Below are positions 45,322-53,697 of a stretch of 64,000 nt of DNA, one piece after another. A program made the position numbers and the translations under genes. The DNA comes from Halioglobus sp. GTDB lineage: Bacteria > Pseudomonadota > Gammaproteobacteria > Pseudomonadales > Halieaceae. Every line of letters starts with the position of its first letter. Positions within the stretch are counted from its first letter, which is position 1. Location: the NCBI GenBank assembly GCA_020443325.1, contig JAGRIK010000357.1:1-64000 (forward strand), read 5' to 3'. Below the pieces are notes generated by a model. It had not been told where the DNA came from. It saw only the letters and a program-made list of their open reading frames with translations, and did no database searches.

Positions 45322-45731
45322 AAGCCGAGCTTTCCCAGCAGAACTGGAGGGCTGGCATAAAGCATTTCGTTGGTGGCAATCTCCAGCGCCACCTGAATCG
45401 TATAGGCTTTCGTTAAGCGTCTATTGGTTTCGGAATCGAAAATCCGGTAGCTGATCTTTAGTCGATTCTCATATTCCACTAGATCAGCATGTACTCTAAT
45501 TCGCTGGTGCATTGTCAGCGCCCCCGCATAGCGTATTTTCATTTCTATGACGGGCCATGCATACCCTGATTCTCGCATTTCGATGACATTATAATTGATC
45601 GAATCAAGCAGAACGCCGCGCGCGATCTCCAGATACTTGGCGTAATGTCCGTGCCAGGCAATACCCATAATATCGATATCATGAAAGGGGATCTCTAGTT
45701 CTATACTGGCGCTAGCGTAGCTTCTAATCAT
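45318..45731 (-). CDS. apeK: Hotdog thioesterase (ApeK-like)
   Basis: A 137-residue 4HBT-type thioesterase. The motif FHDIDIMGIAWHGHYAKYLE holds the catalytic Asp and substrate-binding His as in 4-hydroxybenzoyl-CoA thioesterases. It would release or proofread the acyl chain. A 113-base gap before it, towards the acyltransferase, is where other clusters carry an ammonia lyase. Only a short frame of 28 codons is visible there, without similarity. Confidence 0.88.
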   Translation of the reverse strand: MIRSYASASIELEIPFHDIDIMGIAWHGHYAKYLEIARGVLLDSINYNVIEMRESGYAWPVIEMKIRYAGALTMHQRIRVHADLVEYENRLKISYRIFDSETNRRLTKAYTIQVALEIATNEMLYASPPVLLGKLGL

Positions 45732-45844
45732 ATGAAGACCGATATTGCAGCAGAATGCATTCCACTGAAGTTACTTGTGGACCATTCACCGCACGACTCA
45801 GTGGCGTCATACATATTGTTTTCTACCGGAAAAGTTCAACACAC

Positions 45845-46759
45845 TTAGTCCCAGAAGGAATAGAAGTTAAACCATTGATACGGTGAGCGAAGGACATTGT
45901 GTTCCAGAACAGCGGCATATCGACTTATGTACTTCTCTAGTGCAGCATCTCTATTATTGCGGGGCAACTGCACCTGTCCGGAGAATCTGTCACAGCGAAT
46001 TCTATAGCCTTCCCCAGATCGGGTACAGAAGATCGTATAGACTGGGCATTTAAGTAAGGATGCCAGTATAAAAGGCCCCTCCGGAAAGCTTGCCTCCGCC
46101 CCCAGGAAGGCTACCCTGCGCGAGCGTGTATTGCTCGCCACCGGTAACCGATCTGCCAATATTGCAACAAACTCACCTCTTTCGACACATTCAGCCAGCC
46201 TGATTGCCGTGGCTGGAGAAAGCTGAGTTACCTCTATCAACTCAAGCTCCGATTCCACATGTAACTCTTTCAGCAGCCGATTAAACATATCCGCATGTCG
46301 AGTATGGACCAGTATATTTAACTTTAGCTTGGTATTGGCCCGGGAGAGACTCCGACAAATTTCCATATTACCCAAGTGTGCGCCGAGTAGAACTGCACCT
46401 CTCTTGCTCTCTAGTTGTTCGAGGAGCAGTTCCCTGTTCTCAAAAATTACATTACTCAGAATATCCGAATTCGCCCAGACGCCAAGTTTATCAACCGTAG
46501 ATTGTGCGAAAGAATACAGATGTCGATACACATCTTGCCTTGTGGGTTTAACGGCATCATCGATTAAGCTGACACGATGCAGAAACTGAAGGGAGGAGTT
46601 TCTAGCGTCGCCATTGGTAATGAAGTAATAAAATACTACCGGCTGTAAAGCAAACTTGATCGCCCAGGCACCCACATTCCGATATATCCATAGAATGAAT
46701 CTCATGCCGGCAATAAAGCCGACTTCTCGGATCTCGGCCCATTCAGTATTCCCGGGCAA
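45845..46759 (-). CDS. LpxL/HtrB-like lipid acyltransferase
   Basis: A 304-residue late lipid A acyltransferase-type enzyme with an N-terminal membrane helix. GAHLGNMEICRSL gives the H-x4-E catalytic pair, VAILADRLPV the second block and FLGAEASFPEGPFILASL the third. It would place an acyl chain on the lipid anchor of the polyene. TTG at 46759 is chosen since AGGAGG lies seven bases upstream. In other clusters this domain is the C-terminal half of ApeJ, fused to the glycosyltransferase; here it is separate, overlapping it by 17 bases. Confidence 0.87.
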   Translation of the reverse strand: MPGNTEWAEIREVGFIAGMRFILWIYRNVGAWAIKFALQPVVFYYFITNGDARNSSLQFLHRVSLIDDAVKPTRQDVYRHLYSFAQSTVDKLGVWANSDILSNVIFENRELLLEQLESKRGAVLLGAHLGNMEICRSLSRANTKLKLNILVHTRHADMFNRLLKELHVESELELIEVTQLSPATAIRLAECVERGEFVAILADRLPVASNTRSRRVAFLGAEASFPEGPFILASLLKCPVYTIFCTRSGEGYRIRCDRFSGQVQLPRNNRDAALEKYISRYAAVLEHNVLRSPYQWFNFYSFWD

Positions 46760-47492
46760 GCGGATACCTCCTGCGACGAAGCAGTTCAGGTAAACGCCTC
46801 AGCATTCCAAAAAAGAGGCGTGTATGCGCCCAACTAATTAACAGGTTGTCCCTGAAACTCTGAAAGTGAGAGATACCGTCCTGTGGATAACTAACCCTGG
46901 TTGGAATTTCGATGACTCGCAGCCCACGCCAATGTAATCTCACAAGGATTTCCGGGTCAAATTCCATCCTATCACCCGTCTTCGACTGATCGATCTCTGC
47001 CAGGGTATGAGAGAGCGGGTAGACTCGAAACCCGCACATTGAGTCCCTGATATCCAAAGATAGCGTATTAATCCACACCCATACATGTGTGAGATACCGT
47101 CCGTAAAGACGCACTGAAGGAATATTTTCAAATGTGGGGTATCCGCATATAACAGCCTCAGGATTGCTCTGTGACAACTGGAGAAGTCGTGGCAAGTCAT
47201 CAAGATCGTGTTGACCGTCAGCGTCCACCTGCAGTGCGTGTGTAAACCCTAACAAGGCCGCTGCACGCAGACCGGTCTTTACTGCAGCTCCCTTTCCTCC
47301 GTTGCATGGCCGTTCTATAAGAGTAATCCATTCGTTAGCCCGGTCAATCTGTCTTAGACATCTTGTACATAGCTCATCAGACCCATCATTGATCATCAAT
47401 GTTGGAACGTCGAACGGCTCTAATCCTTCGACAAGAACATCCAGAGAATGGGGATGGTTGTATACGGGTACAATGATGCATGGACGGTTCAT
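46743..47492 (-). CDS. Family 2 glycosyltransferase
   Basis: A 249-residue GT-A enzyme: IIVPVYNHPHSLDVLVEGL at the start, the nucleotide-binding DGS, GGKGAAVKTG, and VDADGQHDLDDL, which has the D-x-D metal motif. It resembles polyprenol-phosphate glycosyltransferases (DPM1/ArnC-like). It probably adds a sugar to link the polyene to its lipid. It corresponds to the N-terminal half of the fused ApeJ of other clusters. Both neighbours overlap it, by 4 and 17 bases. Confidence 0.87.
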   Translation of the reverse strand: MNRPCIIVPVYNHPHSLDVLVEGLEPFDVPTLMINDGSDELCTRCLRQIDRANEWITLIERPCNGGKGAAVKTGLRAAALLGFTHALQVDADGQHDLDDLPRLLQLSQSNPEAVICGYPTFENIPSVRLYGRYLTHVWVWINTLSLDIRDSMCGFRVYPLSHTLAEIDQSKTGDRMEFDPEILVRLHWRGLRVIEIPTRVSYPQDGISHFQSFRDNLLISWAHTRLFFGMLRRLPELLRRRRYPLAREY

Positions 47493-49177
47493 GATTCTGC
47501 CCCATACATCAACCGGCCCTGACTGTGCTCTCCTGATACAGACCGGTAATAGAATTGCAGGCGCCCGTCGGGCTCAGTGTACTCAAGCGTGAGCTGCAAT
47601 TTACTTCCAGGACGAATAATTTCTCTAAATTTGACTGCTCGCAAACCTCGAAACAGCCCTCTAACACCCAGAAGCTCTCGCCCAAAATGCTCCGCCCACA
47701 AGATTTGAGCTACTCCGGGCAAAACTGGAGTGCTCGGAAAGTGCCCCTCAAAATAAGGGCTTGATTTCGAAACACTCAAGCACAACTCGCACGATGTGCC
47801 CGAGACTTCCTGACTCAAAACCTCAGGTATAGGCGATGGCCTGAACAGGCGCTCCAAATCCCGATAGAGCAATTTTCCTTGCGAGTTTCTGGGCAGTTGA
47901 GGGACCATTCGATAGAAGCGTGGGACGGCAACCGAAGACAATGAATGCGACAATTCAGCTCGCAATCGACTAATAAATTCTCGCTTACCCAGCGAGGCAA
48001 GTTTCGTTTCCCCCTCATCGCTAAGCACAAACACGACAGCGACTGAAACGCGGCGACGTGCTAATGGCATAGCAACGACATCAATAATCCATTCGTTTGC
48101 CAACAGCAGCTCTTCGACTTCGGGCAGCGATACACGCTTGCCTTCGATCTTGACGATTCGATCCAAACGTTTCCCGAGTTGAAAGCTATACCGGGAAACC
48201 ATACTCGCGCCATCAGCAGTGACATACCACTCGTTATCCTGTAGGAAAGGGGATCGCACAGCCAGCGCACCCTCATCTGTGCACCTCACCTCCACACCGG
48301 GAATTGCAATCCAATCCTGTCCCGATACCGCTTGCTGGCGCCACGCTATAGCTCCGGTTTCCGAACTGCCGAATACTTCTACAGGCAACTTCCCGGTGAC
48401 ACTAAAGATACTCCGAGCCGCGTCTAAATTGAGAGCCCCGCCTGAGGAGAAAATCGTCGAGAGTGAGGTAGATACTTCGTGCCAAGGCATCTTCGGGCTC
48501 AATCTGTGTAAATGCGCGGGGCTCATTATCCAAGCCGTGCCAGGCAATGCTGATGCCTCGCGACACATCGAAAGCGGATCAATAAACGGCCGGCGCCAAA
48601 ACGTTCGACCCGAGCAAAGTGGCCACAACACTGAGAAAATCAACCCGTAGAGATGCTGATGACTGACGGTACTCATTATGATTGAATCAGTGAGGAGCTC
48701 ACCCCACATAGTTTCGAGCGAAGACAACTCAGCATCCAGCTGACTCATCTGCTTGCGTATTCCTTTAGGTTTGCCACTGGAGCCAGATGTAAACACTACT
48801 AGCTCGCCGGACAACTCAAAATCTGCATCCAAACCTGCAACACTAGAGACGACAATTTCATAGCGATCTGAGACGGTTGGAAATACGCCTAAAAACTGCA
48901 GGTTTTCGTCTTTAAGGGCACTTACCACTGATCTGTGATTGTCTCCAGGAAGATAGACTTCTGCTCCAATACTCCACAACGCGCAGAGACCAACAGCCAG
49001 TCGGTAGCCGTCCTCCTCAAACAACGCCCAGCGAGAGCACCCTGCTTCCTCGAGCAATACCTGGTTAGCGACCACATCGCACACAAACTGTCCCCAGCAA
49101 ACGACGCCCTGCGACGCCATGGCGATAGGATGTGATTGCGGATAGCTAGTGGCATTAAGACTAGACAGTGCCAACAT
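47489..49177 (-). CDS. AMP-dependent ligase fused to hotdog dehydratase (ApeH-ApeI)
   Basis: A 562-residue two-domain protein. The N-terminal ~430 residues form an adenylation domain: VFTSGSSGKPKGIRKQ is the phosphate loop, VFGSSETGAIAWR the A5 region, and RNSQGKLLYRD has the catalytic Lys. It would activate an aryl acid and load it on an ACP. The last ~125 residues are a hotdog domain with YFEGHFPSTPVLPGVAQILW, keeping the dehydratase His. In Xenorhabdus these are two proteins, ApeH and ApeI. ATG at 49177 is preferred; AGAGAG lies eight bases upstream. It overlaps the COG4648 gene by 17 bases. Confidence 0.88.
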   Translation of the reverse strand: MLALSSLNATSYPQSHPIAMASQGVVCWGQFVCDVVANQVLLEEAGCSRWALFEEDGYRLAVGLCALWSIGAEVYLPGDNHRSVVSALKDENLQFLGVFPTVSDRYEIVVSSVAGLDADFELSGELVVFTSGSSGKPKGIRKQMSQLDAELSSLETMWGELLTDSIIMSTVSHQHLYGLIFSVLWPLCSGRTFWRRPFIDPLSMCREASALPGTAWIMSPAHLHRLSPKMPWHEVSTSLSTIFSSGGALNLDAARSIFSVTGKLPVEVFGSSETGAIAWRQQAVSGQDWIAIPGVEVRCTDEGALAVRSPFLQDNEWYVTADGASMVSRYSFQLGKRLDRIVKIEGKRVSLPEVEELLLANEWIIDVVAMPLARRRVSVAVVFVLSDEGETKLASLGKREFISRLRAELSHSLSSVAVPRFYRMVPQLPRNSQGKLLYRDLERLFRPSPIPEVLSQEVSGTSCELCLSVSKSSPYFEGHFPSTPVLPGVAQILWAEHFGRELLGVRGLFRGLRAVKFREIIRPGSKLQLTLEYTEPDGRLQFYYRSVSGEHSQGRLMYGAES

Positions 49178-49733
49178 AATCGGCTCTCTTAACTCTGCGT
49201 CGAATGACATACTCAACTGACATAACCAAGCCGATCAACAAGTACGCTACCAGGCCATTGTAGACTGTCCAAGCCTCATGCGAGCTGAATGTGGCGGTAT
49301 ATAATGCGATGCTACCGTTGCACAGAAAAAACACACACCATACAAAGGTGACTTTTCGTGTGTAGATCACTGCGCGCGCAGACAATTGTGGTTCCGTTAT
49401 ACGCGCCAGCCGCTCAACGAATGAAGGGCCATTCAACAGCGAATAAGAAAATAGCCCCAGCAACACGGCGTTGACCGCAACCGGGTAATACAGCAAAGAA
49501 TCAGGGTTGTTAGCCATCAGCGCGTAAACTGCCAACAACAACATTACAATGGAGAGTAGCGTTGGCAGGAAGCTGTCTTTAATCTGTCGCCGTACTATTA
49601 CAATTCTGGCCAGAGCGAGAACAATAAGTGCGATTACCACACTTTTCGCGGTAAACGAACGCAAGCCCAGGAACACGATGAACGGATAACCAACAACCAG
49701 AATCCAACTCACGCCAACTATAAATCGTCTCAT
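49161..49733 (-). CDS. apeG: COG4648 membrane protein (ApeG-like)
   Basis: A 190-residue membrane protein with five to six helices. The blocks YYPVAVNAVLLGLFSYSLLN, GPSFVERLARITEPQLS and RKVTFVWCVFFLCNGSIALY are characteristic of COG4648 proteins found in aryl polyene and related clusters. The role is unknown; a scaffold for the biosynthetic enzymes at the membrane is a guess. Its start overlaps the ACP stop by four bases. Confidence 0.88.
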   Translation of the reverse strand: MRRFIVGVSWILVVGYPFIVFLGLRSFTAKSVVIALIVLALARIVIVRRQIKDSFLPTLLSIVMLLLAVYALMANNPDSLLYYPVAVNAVLLGLFSYSLLNGPSFVERLARITEPQLSARAVIYTRKVTFVWCVFFLCNGSIALYTATFSSHEAWTVYNGLVAYLLIGLVMSVEYVIRRRVKRADYVGTV

Positions 49734-49981
49734 GGAGTGCCGATAATATCCGAAACCGCATTTACCACATCTTCAACCGTGCGCACAGCTTTAAATACAT
49801 CAGGATCGATCTGCTTACCGGTTAAGGACCTGAACTCAACGATCAGGTCAACGGCATCGATACTATCGATATCAAGATCTTCGTACAATTTGGCATCATC
49901 GCTAATGGCGCTGGGATCCACTTCAAACATTTCGACCAATAGCTGCCGCAAGGTCTCTCGAATATCTTCCCGCGTCTTCAC
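49730..49981 (-). CDS. apeF: Acyl carrier protein (ApeF-like)
   Basis: An 83-residue ACP. The phosphopantetheine Ser is in DLDIDSIDAVDLIV. It is acidic, with the four-helix length typical of the family. It carries the growing chain. It overlaps both neighbours by four bases. Which of the two ACPs loads the starter cannot be read from sequence. Confidence 0.93.
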   Translation of the reverse strand: MKTREDIRETLRQLLVEMFEVDPSAISDDAKLYEDLDIDSIDAVDLIVEFRSLTGKQIDPDVFKAVRTVEDVVNAVSDIIGTP

Positions 49982-50256
49982 CGTCCTAAGCCTTCCTGCT
50001 CGCGCTGATGAACAGCGACAAAATTAGCCAGTGCCTGTACAGAACTAAAATGGCTCTTTACATTCTCATCTTCCGCGTCAACACGCACTCCGAACTTTTG
50101 TTGCAATGCCATTCCCAGTTCAAGCGCATCTATCGAATCCAGGCCCAAGCCCTCGTTGAACAGCGGTGCTTCTGAACAGATATCAAGCGCTGTAAGTTCC
50201 TCCAGGTCGAGGGAATCAATAATCAATTGTTTTATTTGTATTTCAAGTTCACTCAT
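49978..50256 (-). CDS. apeE: Acyl carrier protein (ApeE-like)
   Basis: A 92-residue ACP with phosphopantetheine site LGLDSIDALELGMALQ. It differs clearly from the second ACP next to it, so the two probably have separate jobs in loading and elongation. Starts and stops overlap neighbours by ATGA. Confidence 0.93.
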   Translation of the reverse strand: MSELEIQIKQLIIDSLDLEELTALDICSEAPLFNEGLGLDSIDALELGMALQQKFGVRVDAEDENVKSHFSSVQALANFVAVHQREQEGLGR

Positions 50257-51023
50257 GCTGTGATCTCTCTAGTAAAGTAGTTCTGCCATTGTCGAGTTAT
50301 TGTACGCGCGTCTGCCGATGGACTATTGGAATCGCTTTCTGCATCCTCAGCCAACCTCTCGCCTTTAACAACAAGTTGAAAATGAGGGCGATCATATGGT
50401 ACTTCATACCACTTTTGATGTTTAGCTAAAGTCAGTGGGTTGACTCTTATTGTCACCATGGATAGATCACAACGGCTGCGCAACCAAAGATGCGCCGCTC
50501 CGCGCTGAAGCTTTAACGGCTTATCGGGTACGGAGCGACTGCCCTCTGGAAAAATTACTAAATTCGCGTTGTCCGCCAACTGAGCCTCGCAGCTTGCCAT
50601 CAATGTATCAGCCTCATTGTTCGGGATGTAGCCCGCCCACGAGACTGGACCCCGGGTGAATATATTCTTGTATAGACTCGCCTTTACAATACACGTGGCA
50701 TTGGGAATCATGGATATCAGAAACACGATATCGATCAGAGTTGGGTGGTTCGCTATGACGATACTGCCGGATTTGTCGAGAAGTTCTATGCCGTTTATCT
50801 CCCAGGTTAATATCCCTACCCAGGACATATAACCGATAAAAATACGAAAGCTCATCTGAATACATCGCCTGCAGCGTAGCATGGCGCTGCGCCTATCCGC
50901 CGACATCAAGGAAATCAGTGGAAATATCACGTAACCAAGCAACAACCCGCCTAGGCCAAACAATATGAAACCCACACCTGCAGCGATTATTCGACAAAAG
51001 TAAAAATCATTCCGTCGACTCAC
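50253..51023 (-). CDS. apeD: PlsC-type lysophospholipid acyltransferase (ApeD-like)
   Basis: A 256-residue membrane-bound acyltransferase with an N-terminal helix, then IVIANHPTLIDIVFLI (H-x4-D), a central block and VIFPEGSRSVPDKPL (substrate binding). It would acylate a glycerolipid or sugar acceptor of the polyene. The GTG at 51023 is chosen because it overlaps the preceding TGA (GTGA), the join used throughout this operon; an ATG 27 bases earlier is possible. Confidence 0.87.
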   Translation of the reverse strand: MSRRNDFYFCRIIAAGVGFILFGLGGLLLGYVIFPLISLMSADRRSAMLRCRRCIQMSFRIFIGYMSWVGILTWEINGIELLDKSGSIVIANHPTLIDIVFLISMIPNATCIVKASLYKNIFTRGPVSWAGYIPNNEADTLMASCEAQLADNANLVIFPEGSRSVPDKPLKLQRGAAHLWLRSRCDLSMVTIRVNPLTLAKHQKWYEVPYDRPHFQLVVKGERLAEDAESDSNSPSADARTITRQWQNYFTREITA

Positions 51024-51754
51024 GCTGTTACCCCAAGCTGCCAACAGCACTGAGGCTCCTCCACGATTATTTGAGCCTTCCTCCCACTAAGGAGATCAAG
51101 CATCTCGGACTGATAATTCAGGCGCCGGGAAATGGTAGCGGACGCATGTTGTCGTAATGTTAAATTCACGGTCGATTGAAGCTCTGATTTGCACTCGCCA
51201 ACTAGCCGCATTGCCAAGGCCACGGGCGCAGAGAAGCGATCAAGAAAGGGAGAGAAAAACTCCGGAGCCGGCTCATCATAAAAAACGACGTTTACTGAGC
51301 AATATTGTCCCTCTTGTAGAATCCCGGCCGCTTCGAGCAACGCAGGTACGGGGCTATTTGATGGAGGCGAAAGTGCAACCATCGGCGCCTCTATATCTCG
51401 AATTAAAGACCACTGTCCAGCTATAGCGTTATGCACAGATAGACTGAAAGCGCCCGGGGAAACCGGCTCTTGTGCCTGTATGCACTTCAGTATCCCATAC
51501 GTTCTCTGGATTTCCCCCATGTAGGAGCTGAAAACCACTGGCTCATTCGCTCCTGTCTCTGCACAGCGATCGAGTACGTGAAACACGATCCGGGCCAAAC
51601 TCCCGAGACGGCGCCTTTGCAGGGCCGGCACGTTGCTCAGATCTGGCACATCGAGCCGTGTCTGGATCGTTTCTCCTAATGAATAGTGCGTACAAACCGG
51701 CAGCTGATTTTCCCCTGCCTCCCAAGAACACCAGCTATCGACGGTTAACTTCAA
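51020..51754 (-). CDS. apeC: Chain-length factor, N-terminal KAS-like (ApeC-like)
   Basis: A 244-residue protein matching only the N-terminal half of a ketosynthase (beta-ketoacyl synthase N-terminal-like, PF13723 type). PVVFSSYMGEIQRTYGILKC and FSLSVHNAIAGQWSLIRDI are its hallmarks. The catalytic Cys of true ketosynthases is absent, so it is a partner for ApeO. TTG at 51754 follows AGG by seven bases. It is the first gene of the operon; the promoter must lie in 51755-52000 but no box is convincing. Confidence 0.85.
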   Translation of the reverse strand: MKLTVDSWCSWEAGENQLPVCTHYSLGETIQTRLDVPDLSNVPALQRRRLGSLARIVFHVLDRCAETGANEPVVFSSYMGEIQRTYGILKCIQAQEPVSPGAFSLSVHNAIAGQWSLIRDIEAPMVALSPPSNSPVPALLEAAGILQEGQYCSVNVVFYDEPAPEFFSPFLDRFSAPVALAMRLVGECKSELQSTVNLTLRQHASATISRRLNYQSEMLDLLSGRKAQIIVEEPQCCWQLGVTA

Positions 51755-52003
51755 TTTGTCTACCTAATACGTTGAGCAGCGCTGGCCCAGCCAGTTCGCC
51801 CCACGACCCCTCGTATCTAATTATCAGTCGGCAAGAGGCTTACACTCGCAAATTATGCAAGCTTACAGAATCTCGGCAGTTATCCCTAATAAAAAATGGG
51901 CGATGAGGCGCCGACGGCAGCAACGGAATGAGCTATCGCTGTGCCCGCGTACCGGTCAAGATAGTACCAGAACGGCTTCCGACAGCGAGCCACCAATACC
52001 CCA

Positions 52004-52030
52004 GCGTCGCCGTCGGACTATAGGCGACGC
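52004..52030 (-). terminator. Hairpin after the phasin gene
   Basis: GCGTCGCC (52004-52011) and GGCGACGC (52023-52030) form a perfect eight-base stem with an 11-base loop, directly after the phasin stop (52034-52032). There is no T-run on the minus strand, so it may be a pause or an mRNA-stabilising hairpin rather than a full terminator. Confidence 0.5.
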
Positions 52031-52031
52031 T

Positions 52032-52715
52032 TTATCTACTTGGCGCTCGTTTTTTCGCTGGAGCCTTCTTCCTGGCAGGCGCCTTCTTCTTAGCAGGCGC
52101 CTTCTTCTTAGCTGCAGCCTTCTTCTTAGCGGGCGCCTTCTTCTTGGCGGCAGCCCTCTTCTTCGCGGGCGCTTTCTTCTTGGCAGCAGCTTTCTTCTTC
52201 GCCGCTGGCTTCTTCCCTGTCACAGTCTGTTCAATCGCCGAGAGGTTATCGCTCGCCGATTTTTTCGCCTCTGACACCAGCAGCTTCCAGGCTTTCAGGT
52301 TGGCATCCGCGCGTTTCTTCACGATTCGCTGGGCCTTGCTATTGGTACTGCTCGCCATCCTCTGCAGTGCCTGGACATCCTTTTTGGCGCGCTCGATAAC
52401 CCGCTTCAACTCTTTGACAACCTCGTCCCGGTCACCCCTTACCTTACGCAGCTCCTGGAGCAAGCCCTTGAGCATCTCGTACTGGCGTTTGGCGATGTCA
52501 GAGTAGCCATCGATGATCGCGCGATTTGCCTGCGCGACGGCATCCATATTTTTACCGGTACTCTTCAGCACATCGTCCCAGGAGTAGTTTCCGATCTTTA
52601 TCTCATCCATGTACTTCCCGAGATTCAGTGCCGCTTTGCTTGCAGCTTTCTTCTTCGCCGGGCGTTTACGAGTGGCCTTGGCTTTGGATTTTGTCTTAGC
52701 TTTAGTCGTTGCCAT
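52032..52715 (-). CDS. Phasin-family protein with lysine/alanine-rich tail (PhaF-like)
   Basis: A 227-residue protein. After a basic start (TTKAKTKSKAKATRKRPAKK) comes an amphipathic helical phasin region (LGKYMDEIKIGNYSWDDVLK, AIIDGYSDIAKRQYEMLKGL). Next is a long coiled-coil stretch (VVKELKRVIERAKKDVQALQ) and a tail of nine hexapeptides of the form [AP]A[KR]K[KR]A. PhaF of Pseudomonas has this plan: it coats polyester granules and binds DNA through the tail. AGGAG lies eight bases before ATG at 52715. No PHA synthase gene is in the window. Confidence 0.85.
   Translation of the reverse strand: MATTKAKTKSKAKATRKRPAKKKAASKAALNLGKYMDEIKIGNYSWDDVLKSTGKNMDAVAQANRAIIDGYSDIAKRQYEMLKGLLQELRKVRGDRDEVVKELKRVIERAKKDVQALQRMASSTNSKAQRIVKKRADANLKAWKLLVSEAKKSASDNLSAIEQTVTGKKPAAKKKAAAKKKAPAKKRAAAKKKAPAKKKAAAKKKAPAKKKAPARKKAPAKKRAPSR
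52044..52205. repeat. 18-bp tandem repeat coding for the phasin tail
   Basis: Nine in-frame 18-base units encode the hexapeptides AAKKKA, PAKKRA, PAKKKA, PARKKA and variants. The tail is histone-H1-like and would bind DNA through its positive charge. Confidence 0.88.
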
Positions 52716-52935
52716 TACTAGTCTCTCCTTACCATTTAATTTTACTTTACCGCTCCGCATACAACACGGCTGCTATCCAGTGTAGCGGAATAATAAATTT
52801 TTTCCATCACACATTACATAGGCAAATATAGTTGGCAAACACAGGCTGTGAATTCACCCCATAGATTTTTTGAGAACGGCAATCTATGCTTGCGTGATTT
52901 CAACCCTGCTCCATACACACGCGGCCAGGAGTGAC

Positions 52936-53673
52936 ATGAACGCCTTTCAGCAGAAGTTAGGATCGTACCTCGCGCGGTTTCTGACCAGGCCTCATCGCAA
53001 TTATGAGCGTTTCTCTGTGCTCACACAGGAGCAGTTGTACGAATCCCTGCAACCAGGCGACCTGCTTCTGGTCGAGGGGAACAGTCGCGTCAGCACAGCA
53101 ATCAAGTACCTGACCCAATCGACCTGGTCACATGTGTGTATGTACGCGGGTGTAGACGACGAGGCAAGGGGGTACGTTGTCGAGGCTGATCTGGTAGAGG
53201 GTGTGATTCGCTCCCCACTATCAAAGTATGCGGGCTACAATTTGCGCATTTGCAGAGCAGCCAATCTCACAGAAGACGACAAGGTTGCGACCATTGAATT
53301 CTGCCTTGAGCGACTGGGTCACCAGTACGACACCAGGAATATCATGGACCTTGTTCGCTACCTGCTGCCGACACCGCCGGTACCCTCGCAGTTCCGGCGA
53401 CACCTCATCGCTCTTGGCAGCGGAGACCCCACGAAGGCAATCTGTTCTACGCTTATCGCCCAGGCATTCCAGTCCATCAAGTACCCGATTCTCCCGCAGC
53501 ACCGCGAGGTCAGCGAGGGTGACGCCCAGGCCCAGCGCGACGAGGCGCTGTTGGAGTCGAGGCATTTCAGTCATTTCACCCCGCGAGATTTCGATTTATC
53601 CCCCTATTTCGAGATCGTCAAACCCACCATCAAGGGCAACTTTGATTACAGGAAAATACGCTGGTTCAGTTGA
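52936..53673 (+). CDS. YiiX/permuted NlpC-P60-like amidase
   Basis: A 245-residue protein of the permuted papain-like (YiiX/YebB) group. The His is in STWSHVCMYAGVDDE and the Cys in AICSTLIAQAFQSI, an order reversed from normal NlpC/P60 proteins. LQPGDLLLVEGNSRVSTAIK starts the domain. The substrate, probably an amide or acyl link in the envelope, is unknown. AGGAG sits four bases before ATG at 52936; a longer frame from 52870 lacks a Shine-Dalgarno sequence. The corA gene follows 24 bases later. Confidence 0.85.
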   Translation: MNAFQQKLGSYLARFLTRPHRNYERFSVLTQEQLYESLQPGDLLLVEGNSRVSTAIKYLTQSTWSHVCMYAGVDDEARGYVVEADLVEGVIRSPLSKYAGYNLRICRAANLTEDDKVATIEFCLERLGHQYDTRNIMDLVRYLLPTPPVPSQFRRHLIALGSGDPTKAICSTLIAQAFQSIKYPILPQHREVSEGDAQAQRDEALLESRHFSHFTPRDFDLSPYFEIVKPTIKGNFDYRKIRWFS

Positions 53674-53697
53674 CGCTTCACCGGCCGGACACTACCT

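Larger units (their letters stand above)
38866..51754 (-). other. Aryl polyene (APE) biosynthetic operon, fifteen genes
   Basis: Fifteen minus-strand genes from 51754 to 38866, with most joins overlapping by 1-20 bases, encode the set known from gammaproteobacterial aryl polyene loci (ape of Xenorhabdus, as I recall it): CLF, PlsC-type acyltransferase, two ACPs, COG4648 protein, adenylation-dehydratase, glycosyltransferase, LpxL-like acyltransferase, thioesterase, LolA-like carrier, RND exporter, ketosynthase, dehydratase, ketoreductase, ketosynthase. The only notable gaps are 45732-45844 and 42427-42470. Products are yellow membrane-bound polyenes that protect against oxidation. Missing relative to usual sets: an aromatic ammonia lyase, a methyltransferase and the DUF3261 lipoprotein. 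Confidence 0.93.

Noticed and set aside
45732..45844. Gene in the gap between acyltransferase and thioesterase
   Set aside because: A 28-codon frame ends in an ATGA overlap, but it has no clear Shine-Dalgarno sequence and no protein-like features.
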